DNA of 64,000 nucleotides, from contig NZ_QUAB01000044.1 of NCBI RefSeq assembly GCF_003387575.1, forward strand, positions 62,001-126,000, given 5' to 3'. This stretch comes from Microbacterium bovistercoris. GTDB taxonomy: Bacteria > Actinomycetota > Actinomycetes > Actinomycetales > Microbacteriaceae. The position numbers and the translations under genes are program-made. Below, piece after piece: positions 51,990 through 61,326 of the stretch (position 1 is its first letter; each line of letters opens with the position of its first letter). Below the pieces are notes generated by a model. It made no database searches and had not been told where the DNA came from. It saw only the letters and a program-made list of their open reading frames with translations.

Positions 51990-52448
51990 ATGACCAGGAT
52001 CGACATGTCCAGGACCAACAAGCTCGGCTACGCGGCCGTGATCGGGATGGAGGCGTACTCGCGCAAGGCGGTCGAACCGCGGCTGTACGAGCTGATCAAG
52101 CTGCGCGCCTCGCTGCTGAACGGATGCGGGTTCTGCGTCGACATGCACGCGACCGACGGCGCCAAGCGCGGCATCCCGCAGCGCACGCTGCACGCGGTCG
52201 GCGCCTGGCAGCACGCCAAAGGCTTCTTCTCGGAGGCCGAGCTGGCCGCGCTCGCGCTGACCGACGCGATCACGAAGCTCGGGCCCGACACGGTCACCGA
52301 TGAGATCTGGGGTGCCGCTGCGGAGCACTTCGACGAGGGCGAACTGGGCGGCATCGTCATGGCCATCAGCACCATCAACGTCTGGAACCGCATCGCGATC
52401 GCGACCGAGATGGCGCCGCCGATCGACGACAAGCACCCGGTCGTCTAG
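51990..52448 (+). CDS. Carboxymuconolactone decarboxylase-family (AhpD-like) protein
   Basis: The 152-residue protein has the AhpD/CMD motif in ELIKLRASLLNGCGFCVDMH: catalytic CxxC with flanking Glu and His, as in alkylhydroperoxidase-like proteins. It directly precedes an ECF41-type sigma factor (16-bp gap). CMD proteins are the classic genomic partners of ECF41 sigma factors, whose activity they or their oxidant substrate may report on. Confidence 0.9.
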   Translation: MTRIDMSRTNKLGYAAVIGMEAYSRKAVEPRLYELIKLRASLLNGCGFCVDMHATDGAKRGIPQRTLHAVGAWQHAKGFFSEAELAALALTDAITKLGPDTVTDEIWGAAAEHFDEGELGGIVMAISTINVWNRIAIATEMAPPIDDKHPVV

Positions 52449-52464
52449 GGCTACGTTGGAGGTC

Positions 52465-53355
52465 ATGACCCTCACCGCAACCCCCGCGACCCGCGCCTGG
52501 GAAGCGGAGCGGGGGCGGCTGATCGGCATCGCCTATCGGATGCTGGGCGACTTCGGCCTCGCCGAGGATGTCGTCTCCGATGTGGCCATCGAGGCGCTGA
52601 ACGAGGAGCGCACCGGCTCCGGCCGGGTGCGCTCCTGGCCGGCCTGGCTGACCACGGTGTGCGTCCGCCGCACGATCGATCGCGTGCGTTCGCTCGCCGC
52701 ATCCCGCGAGGAGTACACCGGGCACTGGCTTCCGGAGCCCGTCGCGACCGCGCGTCTGCCCGAGGACGCGGTCGCCGACCGCGAGCTGCTGTCGCTCGCG
52801 CTGCTGCACCTGGCCGAACAGCTGTCGCCCGACGCCCGCGCGGCCGTCGTGCTGCACAGGGCGTTCGGGATGTCCGCGGTCGAGATCGGCGAGATCCTCG
52901 AGACCTCGCCCGCCGCCGTGCGGCAGCTGATCTCCCGCGGGGAGCGCCGGCTGCGGATCTCGGCGGATGCCGCGAAGGCGCCGCCGGCCGATCCCGCCGC
53001 GCTCGCATCGCTGGTGAGCGCGATCGAAGGAGGGGACATCACCGCAGTGCTCGACCTGCTCGCGGATGATGCGATCCTGTGGAGCGACGGCGGCGGCCGC
53101 GTGCGCGCCGCCCTGAACCCGATCTTCGGAGCGGAGAAGGTGCGGCGCTTCTTCGTCGGCGTCGCCGAGAAGGCAGCGGCGCACGATCCCGCGCATCCGT
53201 TCACGGTGGGGCTGCTCGACGCCAACGGCGAGCCGGCGATCGCACTCACCCACTCGGGCCGCACCGACCTGCTGACGCTCGAATTCGATGCCGGCGGCCG
53301 CATCTGCGGCATCCGCCAGGTGTCCAACCCCGACAAGCTGCGCTTCGTGCTCTGA
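52465..53355 (+). CDS. ECF41-type sigma factor with SnoaL-like C-terminal domain (SigJ-like)
   Basis: The 296-residue sigma factor has region 2 (LIGIAYRMLGDFGLAEDVVSD), region 4 (MSAVEIGEILETSPAAVRQLIS) and a long SnoaL-like extension. It carries the ECF41 markers: WLPEP in GHWLPEPVATA, DGGGRVRAALNPI, and the C-terminal NPDKL in VSNPDKLRFVL. In this group the C-terminal domain acts as a built-in inhibitor rather than an anti-sigma factor. ATG 52465 has GGAGG 5 nt upstream. Confidence 0.9.
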   Translation: MTLTATPATRAWEAERGRLIGIAYRMLGDFGLAEDVVSDVAIEALNEERTGSGRVRSWPAWLTTVCVRRTIDRVRSLAASREEYTGHWLPEPVATARLPEDAVADRELLSLALLHLAEQLSPDARAAVVLHRAFGMSAVEIGEILETSPAAVRQLISRGERRLRISADAAKAPPADPAALASLVSAIEGGDITAVLDLLADDAILWSDGGGRVRAALNPIFGAEKVRRFFVGVAEKAAAHDPAHPFTVGLLDANGEPAIALTHSGRTDLLTLEFDAGGRICGIRQVSNPDKLRFVL

Positions 53356-53368
53356 AGCGCAGCGCCGC

Positions 53369-54601
53369 TCACTGCAGGAACGCCACCGCGGCGTGGTGCG
53401 GCAGCCCATCACCCAGGTCGAGGGTGAGCAGCCCGCACGCGCCCGCCCAGGCCCGCGGGCTCGACCACACCACCAGGTACCGGCCGCCGCCGAGGTCGCG
53501 GAGCCCGCTCGACACGAGCGCTCCCGTGGGCACCGCACCGGAATCGGCCGCGAAGGCACACGGCATCGGGGCGACGCGGACCGTGACGCGCGCCGCATCG
53601 AGGTGCTCGGCCGGCGTGCCCGCGCTGTCTGTCGTCGCGCGGAATGTGAACGCCGTGGAGGAACCGGCCCGCACGGGATGCCGCACCCCGCGCCGGGATG
53701 GGTCGTCGGCCTGGCGGAACCAGGCCCCTGCGAAGCCGTATCCCACCGAGTAGGTCGTCGCGGCCGAGGCCGAGTTGCCTGCGACATCCACCGCCGAGCA
53801 GACGACCGTGTGCTGCCCGGTCGAAGAGGTGTCGAGCGGCGCTCCCCCGTTGCAGACCGCCGCCGCGACGCCCGATGTCTCGTCGGAGGCACCGGGGTGC
53901 GCGCCCGCCGGGGCGCCGAGCTCGGCGGTGCCGGAGACGGTCGGCTGCAGAGTCGGCGGCGTCGTGTCGAGTCTGTACGTGTAGGTGAAGGTCTCGGAGG
54001 CGTTGCCCGAACGGTCGCGGCAGAGTCCCACCACGGTCGATCTCACTGTGTCGGCGCCCGCCATCGGCGCCGTCGTGCACGACTCGATCCCCGAGTCCCT
54101 GTCGCGCCCCGACCACACGACGGTGCCCGCGGCGCGGAACCATCCCTCCGCATTGGACGGCGAGCCGACCACGTGCGCACCGGTCACCCGCGGTGTCGTC
54201 GAATCGACGTGCAGCGGTTCCCCCTCGGCCCGCAGCTCGACCGCGCGCACGCCGTCGCAGGTGCGTCGCCAGAGCTCCCAGGAGCAGTACCGCACCGTCG
54301 CACGCACCGTGCAGGACAGCATGTCGGTGTCGGCTGCGTCGACGGTCACCGTCACGCCTTCGCCGTCCCAGGCACCAGACACCGGGTCGGGTGTGAAGCA
54401 CACCGCTCGGGTGTAGTCCACGCCGTCGACGTCGCCCTCGGCGATTCCCTCCGTCGCGGGTGCCGTGTCGAAGAGCACGCGCGCTGTGACAGGACCCGGC
54501 CGCCAGTCGATCTGCTCCGCCGAGGCCGGCGCGCACAGCAGTCCCGCGGTGACGGCAACCGCGACCAGCGCCGCGCCGATCCCTCCCCAGCCCCGTGCCA
54601 T
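53369..54601 (-). CDS. Secreted protein with Ig-like/HYR-type repeats
   Basis: The 410-residue precursor has a signal peptide (residues 1-28, GGIGAALVAVAVTAGLLCAP, then ASA cleavage) and several Cys-containing Ig-like or bacterial 'HYR'-like segments: LDTTPPTLQPTVSG, GASDETSGVAAAVCNGG, VVCSAVDVAGNSASA. These resemble surface-exposed beta-sandwich domains. Function is unknown. The start at 54601 gives the shortest signal peptide that fits; the ORF is open further upstream. Confidence 0.75.
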   Translation of the reverse strand: MARGWGGIGAALVAVAVTAGLLCAPASAEQIDWRPGPVTARVLFDTAPATEGIAEGDVDGVDYTRAVCFTPDPVSGAWDGEGVTVTVDAADTDMLSCTVRATVRYCSWELWRRTCDGVRAVELRAEGEPLHVDSTTPRVTGAHVVGSPSNAEGWFRAAGTVVWSGRDRDSGIESCTTAPMAGADTVRSTVVGLCRDRSGNASETFTYTYRLDTTPPTLQPTVSGTAELGAPAGAHPGASDETSGVAAAVCNGGAPLDTSSTGQHTVVCSAVDVAGNSASAATTYSVGYGFAGAWFRQADDPSRRGVRHPVRAGSSTAFTFRATTDSAGTPAEHLDAARVTVRVAPMPCAFAADSGAVPTGALVSSGLRDLGGGRYLVVWSSPRAWAGACGLLTLDLGDGLPHHAAVAFLQ

Positions 54602-54768
54602 GCTCCGCCCCCGAGAAGTCCCTCCGACAGCCCCTACTGCCGCCCCTCTGCGAACGCTAATCTCGTAGCCAGATGTGGCGCATCGGGCAGATGACCCATC
54701 TCCGGTGGGGAGCCGGATTCGTCGGCAGCGCGTTGCGCTGCCGCCACACCTTCGAGGGCGAGGACGCC

Positions 54769-57153
54769 ATGGGGCTCGTGGGACGGGAACGCAAGGTCGC
54801 GCTGCTGCGCGCACTCCTGGTGTCGTCGCGGCGCCTCGTCGCCGTGACCGGGCCCGCCGGCGTGGGCAAGAGCGCACTGCTGCGCGCGATCGTCACGGCA
54901 CCCCCGGACGACTCCGAGATCTGGACCGTCGACCTCGGCGGGGTGCCCGCCTCTGCCGAGGTGTGGGTGGAGGTCGCCGCACGACTCGGGCTGGGCGCCC
55001 GCGCCGGTGAGTCCCGAGCGCGGATCGCGGAGCGGATCGGCGCATCCGCCGTGACGCTCCTCCTGGACCACCTCGACTCGCTGACCGTGGCACCCGCCGA
55101 GTTGCGGGCGCTGCTGGACGCCTGCCCGCGGCTGCGCATCGTGATCACCGTTCGTGGGACCTTCGAGAGCGCGGATGCGGAAGTGCCGGTGCGCCCGCTC
55201 GGGATCCCCGAGGAGCGGATGCCGATCGACCGGGCCCTCGGGTGCGCGAGCATCGCGCTCTTCGTGGACGCTGCGGCACGCAGCGACGCGGGCTTCGCCC
55301 TCGATGGGGAGAACCTCGACAGCGTCATCCGGATCTGCCGGCTGGTGGGCGGTCTTCCGCTGGCGCTGCAGCTGGCCGCGGCCCGCATCCGCGTGTTCTC
55401 CTCGGAGCGGGTGGCGAACGACCTCGCCGACGGCGGCCCGGCTCTCGAACTGCTCCGCACCACGAGGGACGGGCGGGAAGTCGGGGTCGGACATGCCCTC
55501 GCCGCGACGGTCGGCGCGCTCTCCGAAGACGACCGGAGGATGCTGCGCAGCCTCGCGCACTTCGAGCGCGCGTTCTCGTTCGCCGGCGTCGTGGACGTGA
55601 GCGGGCAGGCTCCCGGGGACGCGGCCGACGCGCTGGAGCGGCTGCTCGACCTGCGGCTGCTCGACAGCGCACCCCCGCTCTTCGGCGAGCCGGTGTTCAT
55701 GATGCTGCCGATCCTGCGCAGTGTGCTGCGCGAACTGCCCGGTGACCCGCCTACGGAGGACGCCTACCGCCGTCGCCTGGCACGGGTCGTCCGCGAGGCG
55801 GCCGATGCCCATGCGCAGGCGGAGCCGCCGTCACACAGGGCGTTCGCGCACGTGCTGCACCAGGACCTGCTGCACGAGGGTGACCTGCTGCTCGAGCGGC
55901 ACGATCCGCGCGCTCACAGCTGGGTGCTGGACTGTGCGGCCGCGCTGGAGGGCACCGCTGAGGTGACGCGGATCTCCGGCCAGCTCGAGCATCTGATCGC
56001 CACCGCCGACCTCGACTCGCTCCCCCTCACCCAGCAGGCGCAGACGTGGATCTGGTCGGCGTACGGCCTCGCGATGTCCGCGGACGGTGCGGCGCTGGCC
56101 GACCTCGTGGACGAGCGATGGCGGCGCGGGTTCCGGCTGATCGATGCCGAGCGGACCCCGCTGCTGGCGCTGCAAGCGCTGATGGTCGCCGTGATCATGG
56201 GCATCACCACCGGCGACATGCCCGCCACCGTGCGGGCCGCCCGAACCGGCAGCCGCCTCGCCAGAGAGCACGCCTGCGCCACCTGGGGGGCACGGTTCGA
56301 CGTGTGGGTGGCCGCGGGCATCCACGCCGACGGGGATGCGCCGGGCGCGGTGCGCCTGGCCATGGACGCGCTCCGGCACGCGCAGCGAGTCGGCGATCCG
56401 TATTCGATCCTCACCGCGACCATCCTGCTGCGCACCGTCCCGCCGGACACCGTTCCGGCGGATGCCGCTGTGCCGACGCTCGCCGACGCGCTGCGCCTGG
56501 CCCGCGACGAACGCGACGCGGTCATGGAGTGGTTCATCCTCGCGGTCATGACCAGAGCGGAGCTCGCGGCGGAGCTTCCGGCGCGGGCCGCCCGCCGATG
56601 CGCCGAACGGTTGTCCATCGGAAGGGCCTGGTGGGGGTCCTACCTGTCTGCGATCTCGCTCGTGCACACGGTGTTCATCGCGGTCGCGATGGAGGACTGG
56701 GCGTTCGCGGCGCGGATGCTCGGCGCGATCGAGGCCGACCGCGAGCGAGTGCTGCGGTCGATGGCCCCGGCATCCGCACTCGAACTCGCACAGGTGCGAG
56801 CGCTTCTCACCGCGCGGCTGGGCGAGTCCGGGTTCGCGGCCGTCGCCGCGGAGGGCGGCATCCTCTCAGCCGTGGACGCCACAGCCCAGGCGCTGCGGTG
56901 GCTCCGGGAGCACTCCGAGGAGTCGCCGACGGCTCCCGGGTCGGGCGACGGGCTCACGGCGAGGGAGCGCGAGGTGCTCGTCCTGCTCGCCGAGGGGCTG
57001 AGCAACAAGCAGATCGCGGAGCGGCTGTTCATCACGCCGAAGACGACGATGCACCACTCCAGCGCGATCTACCGGAAGCTCGATGTGCGCAGCCGTGCGG
57101 AAGCGACCGCCTTCGCGCACCGGCACGGGCTGGTCGAGACGCGGGCGGAGTGA
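54769..57153 (+). CDS. LuxR-family (LAL-type) transcriptional regulator with intact NTPase
   Basis: The 794-residue protein opens MGLVGRERKVALLRALL, then Walker A VTGPAGVGKSALLRAI, Walker B TLLLDHLDSL, a TPR-like middle, and a C-terminal LuxR HTH (LTAREREVLVLLAEGLSNKQ, IAERLFITPKTTMHHSSAIY). This is the standard LAL architecture. ATG 54769 begins at the conserved GLVGRE; the frame is open to ATG 54673, where TAATCT lies 9 nt upstream, so a longer form is possible. It diverges from the secreted protein. Confidence 0.85.
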   Translation: MGLVGRERKVALLRALLVSSRRLVAVTGPAGVGKSALLRAIVTAPPDDSEIWTVDLGGVPASAEVWVEVAARLGLGARAGESRARIAERIGASAVTLLLDHLDSLTVAPAELRALLDACPRLRIVITVRGTFESADAEVPVRPLGIPEERMPIDRALGCASIALFVDAAARSDAGFALDGENLDSVIRICRLVGGLPLALQLAAARIRVFSSERVANDLADGGPALELLRTTRDGREVGVGHALAATVGALSEDDRRMLRSLAHFERAFSFAGVVDVSGQAPGDAADALERLLDLRLLDSAPPLFGEPVFMMLPILRSVLRELPGDPPTEDAYRRRLARVVREAADAHAQAEPPSHRAFAHVLHQDLLHEGDLLLERHDPRAHSWVLDCAAALEGTAEVTRISGQLEHLIATADLDSLPLTQQAQTWIWSAYGLAMSADGAALADLVDERWRRGFRLIDAERTPLLALQALMVAVIMGITTGDMPATVRAARTGSRLAREHACATWGARFDVWVAAGIHADGDAPGAVRLAMDALRHAQRVGDPYSILTATILLRTVPPDTVPADAAVPTLADALRLARDERDAVMEWFILAVMTRAELAAELPARAARRCAERLSIGRAWWGSYLSAISLVHTVFIAVAMEDWAFAARMLGAIEADRERVLRSMAPASALELAQVRALLTARLGESGFAAVAAEGGILSAVDATAQALRWLREHSEESPTAPGSGDGLTAREREVLVLLAEGLSNKQIAERLFITPKTTMHHSSAIYRKLDVRSRAEATAFAHRHGLVETRAE

Positions 57154-57225
57154 CCCTTGATCAGGATTCGAGAAGCCGCCGCCGCACTGTTCCCGAAACG
57201 TGCTTCCCAGAGAACGGAGGACTCC

Positions 57226-57678
57226 ATGGCCGGGAAGACGACGAGTGACGGGCTGTCCGCGCAGGAGCGTGCGGCGGTCAAGCAGCGCGCGCAGGAGCTG
57301 AAGCTGCAGGCGAAGCGCGAGAAGGAGGCCGGCAAGGCCGCGGCCGAGAAGGCCGATCTGGAGGCGAAGATCGCCGAGATGCCGGACGGCGACCGCGAGA
57401 TGGCGCAGCGACTGTACGAGATCGTCACCGACACCGCCCCGGAGCTCGCACCGCGGCTCTACTACGGCCAGCCCGGCTGGGCGAAGGACGGCAAGGTCGT
57501 GGTGTTCTTCCGCAGCGGCCAGATGGACAAGGACCGCTACTCGACGCTGGGCTTCAGCTCGCTGGCTGAGCTCGACGACGAGGACGGGCTGTGGCCTTCT
57601 GCGTTCGCCCTGCAGGATCCGACCGAGAAGGCGTGGGCCGAGGTGACGGTGCTGGTGCGGAAGGCCGCCGGCGCCTGA
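57226..57678 (+). CDS. DUF1801-family protein
   Basis: The 150-residue protein has an Ala/Lys/Glu-rich helical start (about residues 10-50) and a DUF1801 fold: LAPRLYYGQPGWAKDGKVVVFF. Homologues have been called iron-chaperone-like or ribosome-associated, but no function is established. GGAGGA lies 6 nt before ATG 57226; 72 bp separate it from the LuxR gene. Confidence 0.75.
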   Translation: MAGKTTSDGLSAQERAAVKQRAQELKLQAKREKEAGKAAAEKADLEAKIAEMPDGDREMAQRLYEIVTDTAPELAPRLYYGQPGWAKDGKVVVFFRSGQMDKDRYSTLGFSSLAELDDEDGLWPSAFALQDPTEKAWAEVTVLVRKAAGA

Positions 57679-57687
57679 CCGCGGCGC

Positions 57688-58173
57688 TCAGAACAGAGAG
57701 CGCGGCAGCACGCCCTCGTGCTCGAGCAGCCAGCGCTTGGTGGCGAGACCTTCGCCGGGCGCTCCGCCGGAGTAGCCGCCCAGTCCGTCGCCGGCGACGA
57801 CGCGGTGGCACGGGACGATCAGCGGGATCGGGTTCGCGCCCATGATGGAGCCGATCGCGCGTGCCGGCACCTCGGTGCCGCTGCGTGCGGCGAGCTCCCC
57901 GTAGGTGATGGACTCGCCGTGCCCGACGGTCTCGTACAGCGTCTCGAGCACCGCCCTGGTCACCGGCGTCTGCCGACCGAGGTCGATCGGCACGTCGAAC
58001 GTGGTCAGGTCGCCGGAGAAGTAGGCGCCGAGCTGCTCGAGGGCGGCGCTGAGCACCGTGTCGGCACCGGATGCCGGGATGCTCGTCGTCCAGGTGACGC
58101 GCGTGATCGCGGTGCCGTCGCTCTCTATGCCGATCACGCCGACGGGGCTCTCGAGCAGGCCGAACGAGGTCAT
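57688..58173 (-). CDS. ogt: Methylated-DNA-[protein]-cysteine S-methyltransferase
   Basis: Ogt moves an alkyl group from O6-alkylguanine to its active Cys. The 161-residue protein has the family motif NPIPLIVPCHRVVAGDGLGGYSGG with the acceptor Cys in PCHRV, preceded by the ARAIGSIMGANP helix; it is a single-domain Ogt type without the Ada N-terminus. TACTCT lies 6 nt upstream of ATG 58173. It is convergent to the DUF1801 gene and not linked to the alkA-like gene at 19 kb. Confidence 0.94.
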   Translation of the reverse strand: MTSFGLLESPVGVIGIESDGTAITRVTWTTSIPASGADTVLSAALEQLGAYFSGDLTTFDVPIDLGRQTPVTRAVLETLYETVGHGESITYGELAARSGTEVPARAIGSIMGANPIPLIVPCHRVVAGDGLGGYSGGAPGEGLATKRWLLEHEGVLPRSLF

Positions 58174-58206
58174 GTGCCGAGAGTAGCCGGGGTGTCCGAC
58201 ATCCGC

Positions 58207-58959
58207 TCAGCCCAACAGGTGCCGCAGATAGCGCCCCGGTTCGTCGAGGTACGAGCGCCAGTGACGCACCAGTTCGAGGTCGCCCCACTCGGCATCTCGC
58301 AGGCCCCACTCCCCGACCTCGAGTATGCGCGCGCCGGGGAGCGCGGCGAGCACCGGCGAGTGCGTGGCGCAGAGAACCTGCCCGTCGTCGTCGACGATGC
58401 GCTGCAGCACGGAGATGAGGCTCAGCGTCGACCCGAACGACAGCGCCGCCTCGGGCTCGTCGAGGCAGTAGAAACCCGGCCGCGTGAATCGGTCGTCCAG
58501 CAGAGCCAGGAACGACTCGCCGTGACTCATCTCGTGGAACGGGACGTCGGGTCCGCTCATCGACGGATTCGCCTCGAGGTACGTGTAGAACGAGTGCATC
58601 GTCTCGGCCCTCAAGAAAAAGCCCCAGCGGTCGGCGCCGACGCCGCGCTGGATGCGCAACCAGTCCGACAGCGGCGACTCGGTGGGCCGGGTGCTGTGCT
58701 GGGCCTGCCGGGATCCGCCCTCCGGCGACAGCCCGTAGGCGATCGCGATGCCCTCGACGATGGTCGACTTGCCGCTGCCGTTCTCGCCGACGAGGAACGT
58801 CACGCCCGGGTCGAGTTCGATCCCCTCGCGCAGCACCTGAGCGACTGCCGGGATGCTGGTGGGCCACTGCCCGTCGGGCTGCGGGGCGTCGTCGGTCGGG
58901 TGAACCGCGACCACCGGCTGCTGCCGTCGTCGCCCGCCGGGCTCCCAGAATGTGCTCAC
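58207..58959 (-). CDS. SMC/ABC-like AAA ATPase, single domain
   Basis: The 250-residue protein has Walker A GENGSGKSTIVEGIAIAYG (about residues 57-75), an ABC-type signature MSHGESFLALL and Walker B FYCLDEPEAALS, with a His switch in CATHSPVL. It is a predicted ATPase of the RecF/AAA_21 type without coiled coils. Role unknown. GTG 58959 has GGGAGGG upstream. A sigma-factor gene starts upstream on the same strand (stop 58976). Confidence 0.83.
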   Translation of the reverse strand: MSTFWEPGGRRRQQPVVAVHPTDDAPQPDGQWPTSIPAVAQVLREGIELDPGVTFLVGENGSGKSTIVEGIAIAYGLSPEGGSRQAQHSTRPTESPLSDWLRIQRGVGADRWGFFLRAETMHSFYTYLEANPSMSGPDVPFHEMSHGESFLALLDDRFTRPGFYCLDEPEAALSFGSTLSLISVLQRIVDDDGQVLCATHSPVLAALPGARILEVGEWGLRDAEWGDLELVRHWRSYLDEPGRYLRHLLG

Positions 58960-58975
58960 GCGCCCTCCCTCCCTG

Positions 58976-59839
58976 TCAGCGCGCCGGCAGGTCCATCGTC
59001 GCCAGTCGCACCGGGTCGATGATCGAGACGATGTCGACCAGCCTGCCGTCGGCGACCGTGCAGGACATCAGAGACATCGGCTTGCCGTTCGGACCCCAGA
59101 CCAGGATGCCAGGCTCGCCGTTCACGCTCACGCGTCGCGCCTCGAGCCGCTCGGGGTCGCCGCGGCGCACGGCCGCGAGCACCTCGTTGGCGCCGATCCG
59201 CACGGTGTGCCCCTTCGGTGTGTGCCGATGCCAGGTGACATCCGGATCAAGGAGCGCGAGCAGAGCGTCGAAGTCCCCGCTGCGCGCCGCGGCCAGGAAC
59301 GCGTCCACGACCTCACGGCGCTCACGGAGCGAGCCGGTCGGATGCGGCGTGCCCTGCACCTTGCGCCGCGCGCGGCTGGCGAGCATCTTCGAGGCATCCG
59401 TCGTCGTCCCGACGATCGTCGCGACCTCGGCGAACGGCACCGCGAACAGGTCGTGCAGCACGAACGCGAGCCGCTCCTCGGGACGCAGCGACTGCAGCAC
59501 CACGAGCAGCGCCAGCCCGACCGAGTCGGCCAGCTCGGCGGCATCCTCCGGCCGTTCCTCGTCTTCGGTGACGACCGGTTCGACCCGCGACCAGTCGTCG
59601 AGCGTCTCCTCGCCGCGTGAGGTGCGCCGGCGCAGCATGTCGATGCAGATCCTGCCAGTCACCCGGGTCAGCCAGCCGCCGAGGTTCTCGATCTCGTCGC
59701 CGCTGTGGCCGGCCAGGCGCAGCCAGGTCTCCTGCACGGCGTCCTCGGCGTCGGCCCGAGAGCCGAGAACTCTCGTCGCCACCGCCACCAGCCGTGCACG
59801 GTGCTCCTCGAAGTCCGCGGCGAGTTCGTTCTCATCCAT
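58976..59839 (-). CDS. ECF sigma factor with SnoaL-like C-terminal domain (SigJ-like)
   Basis: The 287-residue protein has region 2 VATRVLGSRADAEDAVQETWLRL and region 4 VPFAEVATIVGTTTDASKML, then a SnoaL-like domain (DVTWHRHTPKGHTV, GANEVLAAVRRG). Unlike the gene at 52465 it lacks the WLPEP and NPDKL motifs, so it belongs to another SigJ-like group. A DoxX-type gene diverges from it by 79 bp, as often seen near such sigma factors. GGAGG precedes the ATG by 7 nt. Confidence 0.87.
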   Translation of the reverse strand: MDENELAADFEEHRARLVAVATRVLGSRADAEDAVQETWLRLAGHSGDEIENLGGWLTRVTGRICIDMLRRRTSRGEETLDDWSRVEPVVTEDEERPEDAAELADSVGLALLVVLQSLRPEERLAFVLHDLFAVPFAEVATIVGTTTDASKMLASRARRKVQGTPHPTGSLRERREVVDAFLAAARSGDFDALLALLDPDVTWHRHTPKGHTVRIGANEVLAAVRRGDPERLEARRVSVNGEPGILVWGPNGKPMSLMSCTVADGRLVDIVSIIDPVRLATMDLPAR

Positions 59840-59918
59840 CTCGGTTACCTCCGGTCGGTGTCATCCGTCATCACTGTGACGCGCCCCGAGGGGCCGACGT
59901 AACGAGAAAGGCAAGCAG

Positions 59919-60305
59919 ATGAACATCGCACTGTGGATTCTCACCGGAGCACTCGCCCTCGCCTATGGCGTCGGCGGCGCCAGCCAGATCCTGCTCACCA
60001 AGGCACGCTACCGCGCCTTCGGCGCCAGCCAGCACTGGGTCGACGACTTCAGCGCCGGGAAGATCAAGGCCATCGGCACGATCAAACTGATCGGCGTGGC
60101 CGGTCTCGTCCTGCCGCCGCTGGTCGGCATCATGCCCGAGCTCTCGCCCGTCGCCGCCTGCGGTCTCGCGCTGCTGATGTCGGGCGCGGCGACCACCCGA
60201 TTCCGCCGCAGCGAATGGGCCTACATGGCAGGCGACACCGCCTACATGCTCGCCTTCATCTTCGTGGCCTGGGGCCGCTTCGTGCTCGCTCCCTACGGAA
60301 GCTGA
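59919..60305 (+). CDS. DoxX-family membrane protein
   Basis: The 128-residue protein has four TM segments (NIALWILTGALALAYGVGGA, IKLIGVAGLVLPPLVGIM, VAACGLALLMSGAATT, AGDTAYMLAFIFVAWGRFVL) and the DoxX pattern. Members often lie beside SigJ-like sigma factors and oxidative-stress genes, but their biochemical role is unclear. AAGGCAAGCAG upstream gives a weak ribosome site. It diverges from the sigma gene. Confidence 0.82.
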   Translation: MNIALWILTGALALAYGVGGASQILLTKARYRAFGASQHWVDDFSAGKIKAIGTIKLIGVAGLVLPPLVGIMPELSPVAACGLALLMSGAATTRFRRSEWAYMAGDTAYMLAFIFVAWGRFVLAPYGS

Positions 60306-60306
60306 G

Positions 60307-61326
60307 TCAGGGCCGCGGCGTGCGCACCCCGACCACGAAGTCGTCGAGGTGCGGCAGGTGCGCGCGCACGCTGCGCTCGGCATCCGCTGCGACGTCCGGA
60401 TGCCCGGCAGCGGCGACCACGATCGCGTCGCCCTGCAGACGATGACCGACCCAGCGCAACCGGATCCTTTCAATGCTCAGCACGCCGTCGACATTCCCGA
60501 TGGCGTGCTCGGCCCGGTCGACCAGCTCTGGCTCCACCCCGTCGAGCAGCCGCCGGCCGACGCTGCGCACCGTGCCGATGAGCAGCACGAAGATCGCAGC
60601 CGAGATGATCAGGCCGACGATCGGGTCGGCGAGCGGAAAGCCGAGCAGCACCCCGATCCCGCCGATCACCACCGCCAGCGAGGTGAAGCCGTCGGTACGG
60701 GCGTGCACGCCGTCGGCGACGAGCGCGGCCGAGCCGATGCGACGGCCGACGCGGATGCGGTAGATCGCGACAGCCTCGTTGCCGAGGAAGCCGATGACAC
60801 CGGCGGCGATCACCCAGCCGAGGCCTGCCAGCGGCTGCGGGTGCAGGATGCGGTCGATCGACTGCCAGGCCGCGACGACGGCCGAGAGAGCGACGACGAA
60901 GACGATGAACAGCCCGGCGAGGTCTTCGGCCCGCCCGAATCCGTAGGTGTAGCGGCGGGATGCCGCCCGGCGGCCGAGCACGAACGCGATCCAGAGCGGC
61001 ACTGCCGTGAGGGCGTCCGAGAAGTTGTGGATGGTGTCGGCGAGCAGCGCCACCGAGCCGCTGAATGCGACGACACAGCCCTGCAGCAGCGTGGTGATCA
61101 GCAGCAGGACGAGGCTGACCTTGAGCGCCCGGATCCCGGCGCTGCTGGCCTCCATCGCGTCGTCGATCGAGTCGGCCGCGTCGTGTGTGTGCGGCACGAA
61201 CAGGCCGTAGAGGAAGCCTTTGAACCCGGTCGGATGTTCGTGTCCGTGCTCGCCGTGGGAATGACCGTGGGAATGATCGTGGGGATGATCGTGATCCGCG
61301 TGCGAGTGGGTGTGCGTGCCGGTCAT
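60307..61326 (-). CDS. Cation diffusion facilitator (zinc-type, CzcD-like)
   Basis: The 339-residue protein has a His-rich N-terminal arm (THTHSHADHDHPHDHSHGHS), six TM segments with the classic zinc-site pair LLADTIHNFSDAL and ALVADGVHARTDGFTS (HxxxD in both TM2 and TM5), and a C-terminal domain. This supports zinc/cadmium/cobalt efflux. The start overlaps the ArsR stop (ATGA), so it is co-transcribed with its likely repressor. Confidence 0.92.
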   Translation of the reverse strand: MTGTHTHSHADHDHPHDHSHGHSHGEHGHEHPTGFKGFLYGLFVPHTHDAADSIDDAMEASSAGIRALKVSLVLLLITTLLQGCVVAFSGSVALLADTIHNFSDALTAVPLWIAFVLGRRAASRRYTYGFGRAEDLAGLFIVFVVALSAVVAAWQSIDRILHPQPLAGLGWVIAAGVIGFLGNEAVAIYRIRVGRRIGSAALVADGVHARTDGFTSLAVVIGGIGVLLGFPLADPIVGLIISAAIFVLLIGTVRSVGRRLLDGVEPELVDRAEHAIGNVDGVLSIERIRLRWVGHRLQGDAIVVAAAGHPDVAADAERSVRAHLPHLDDFVVGVRTPRP

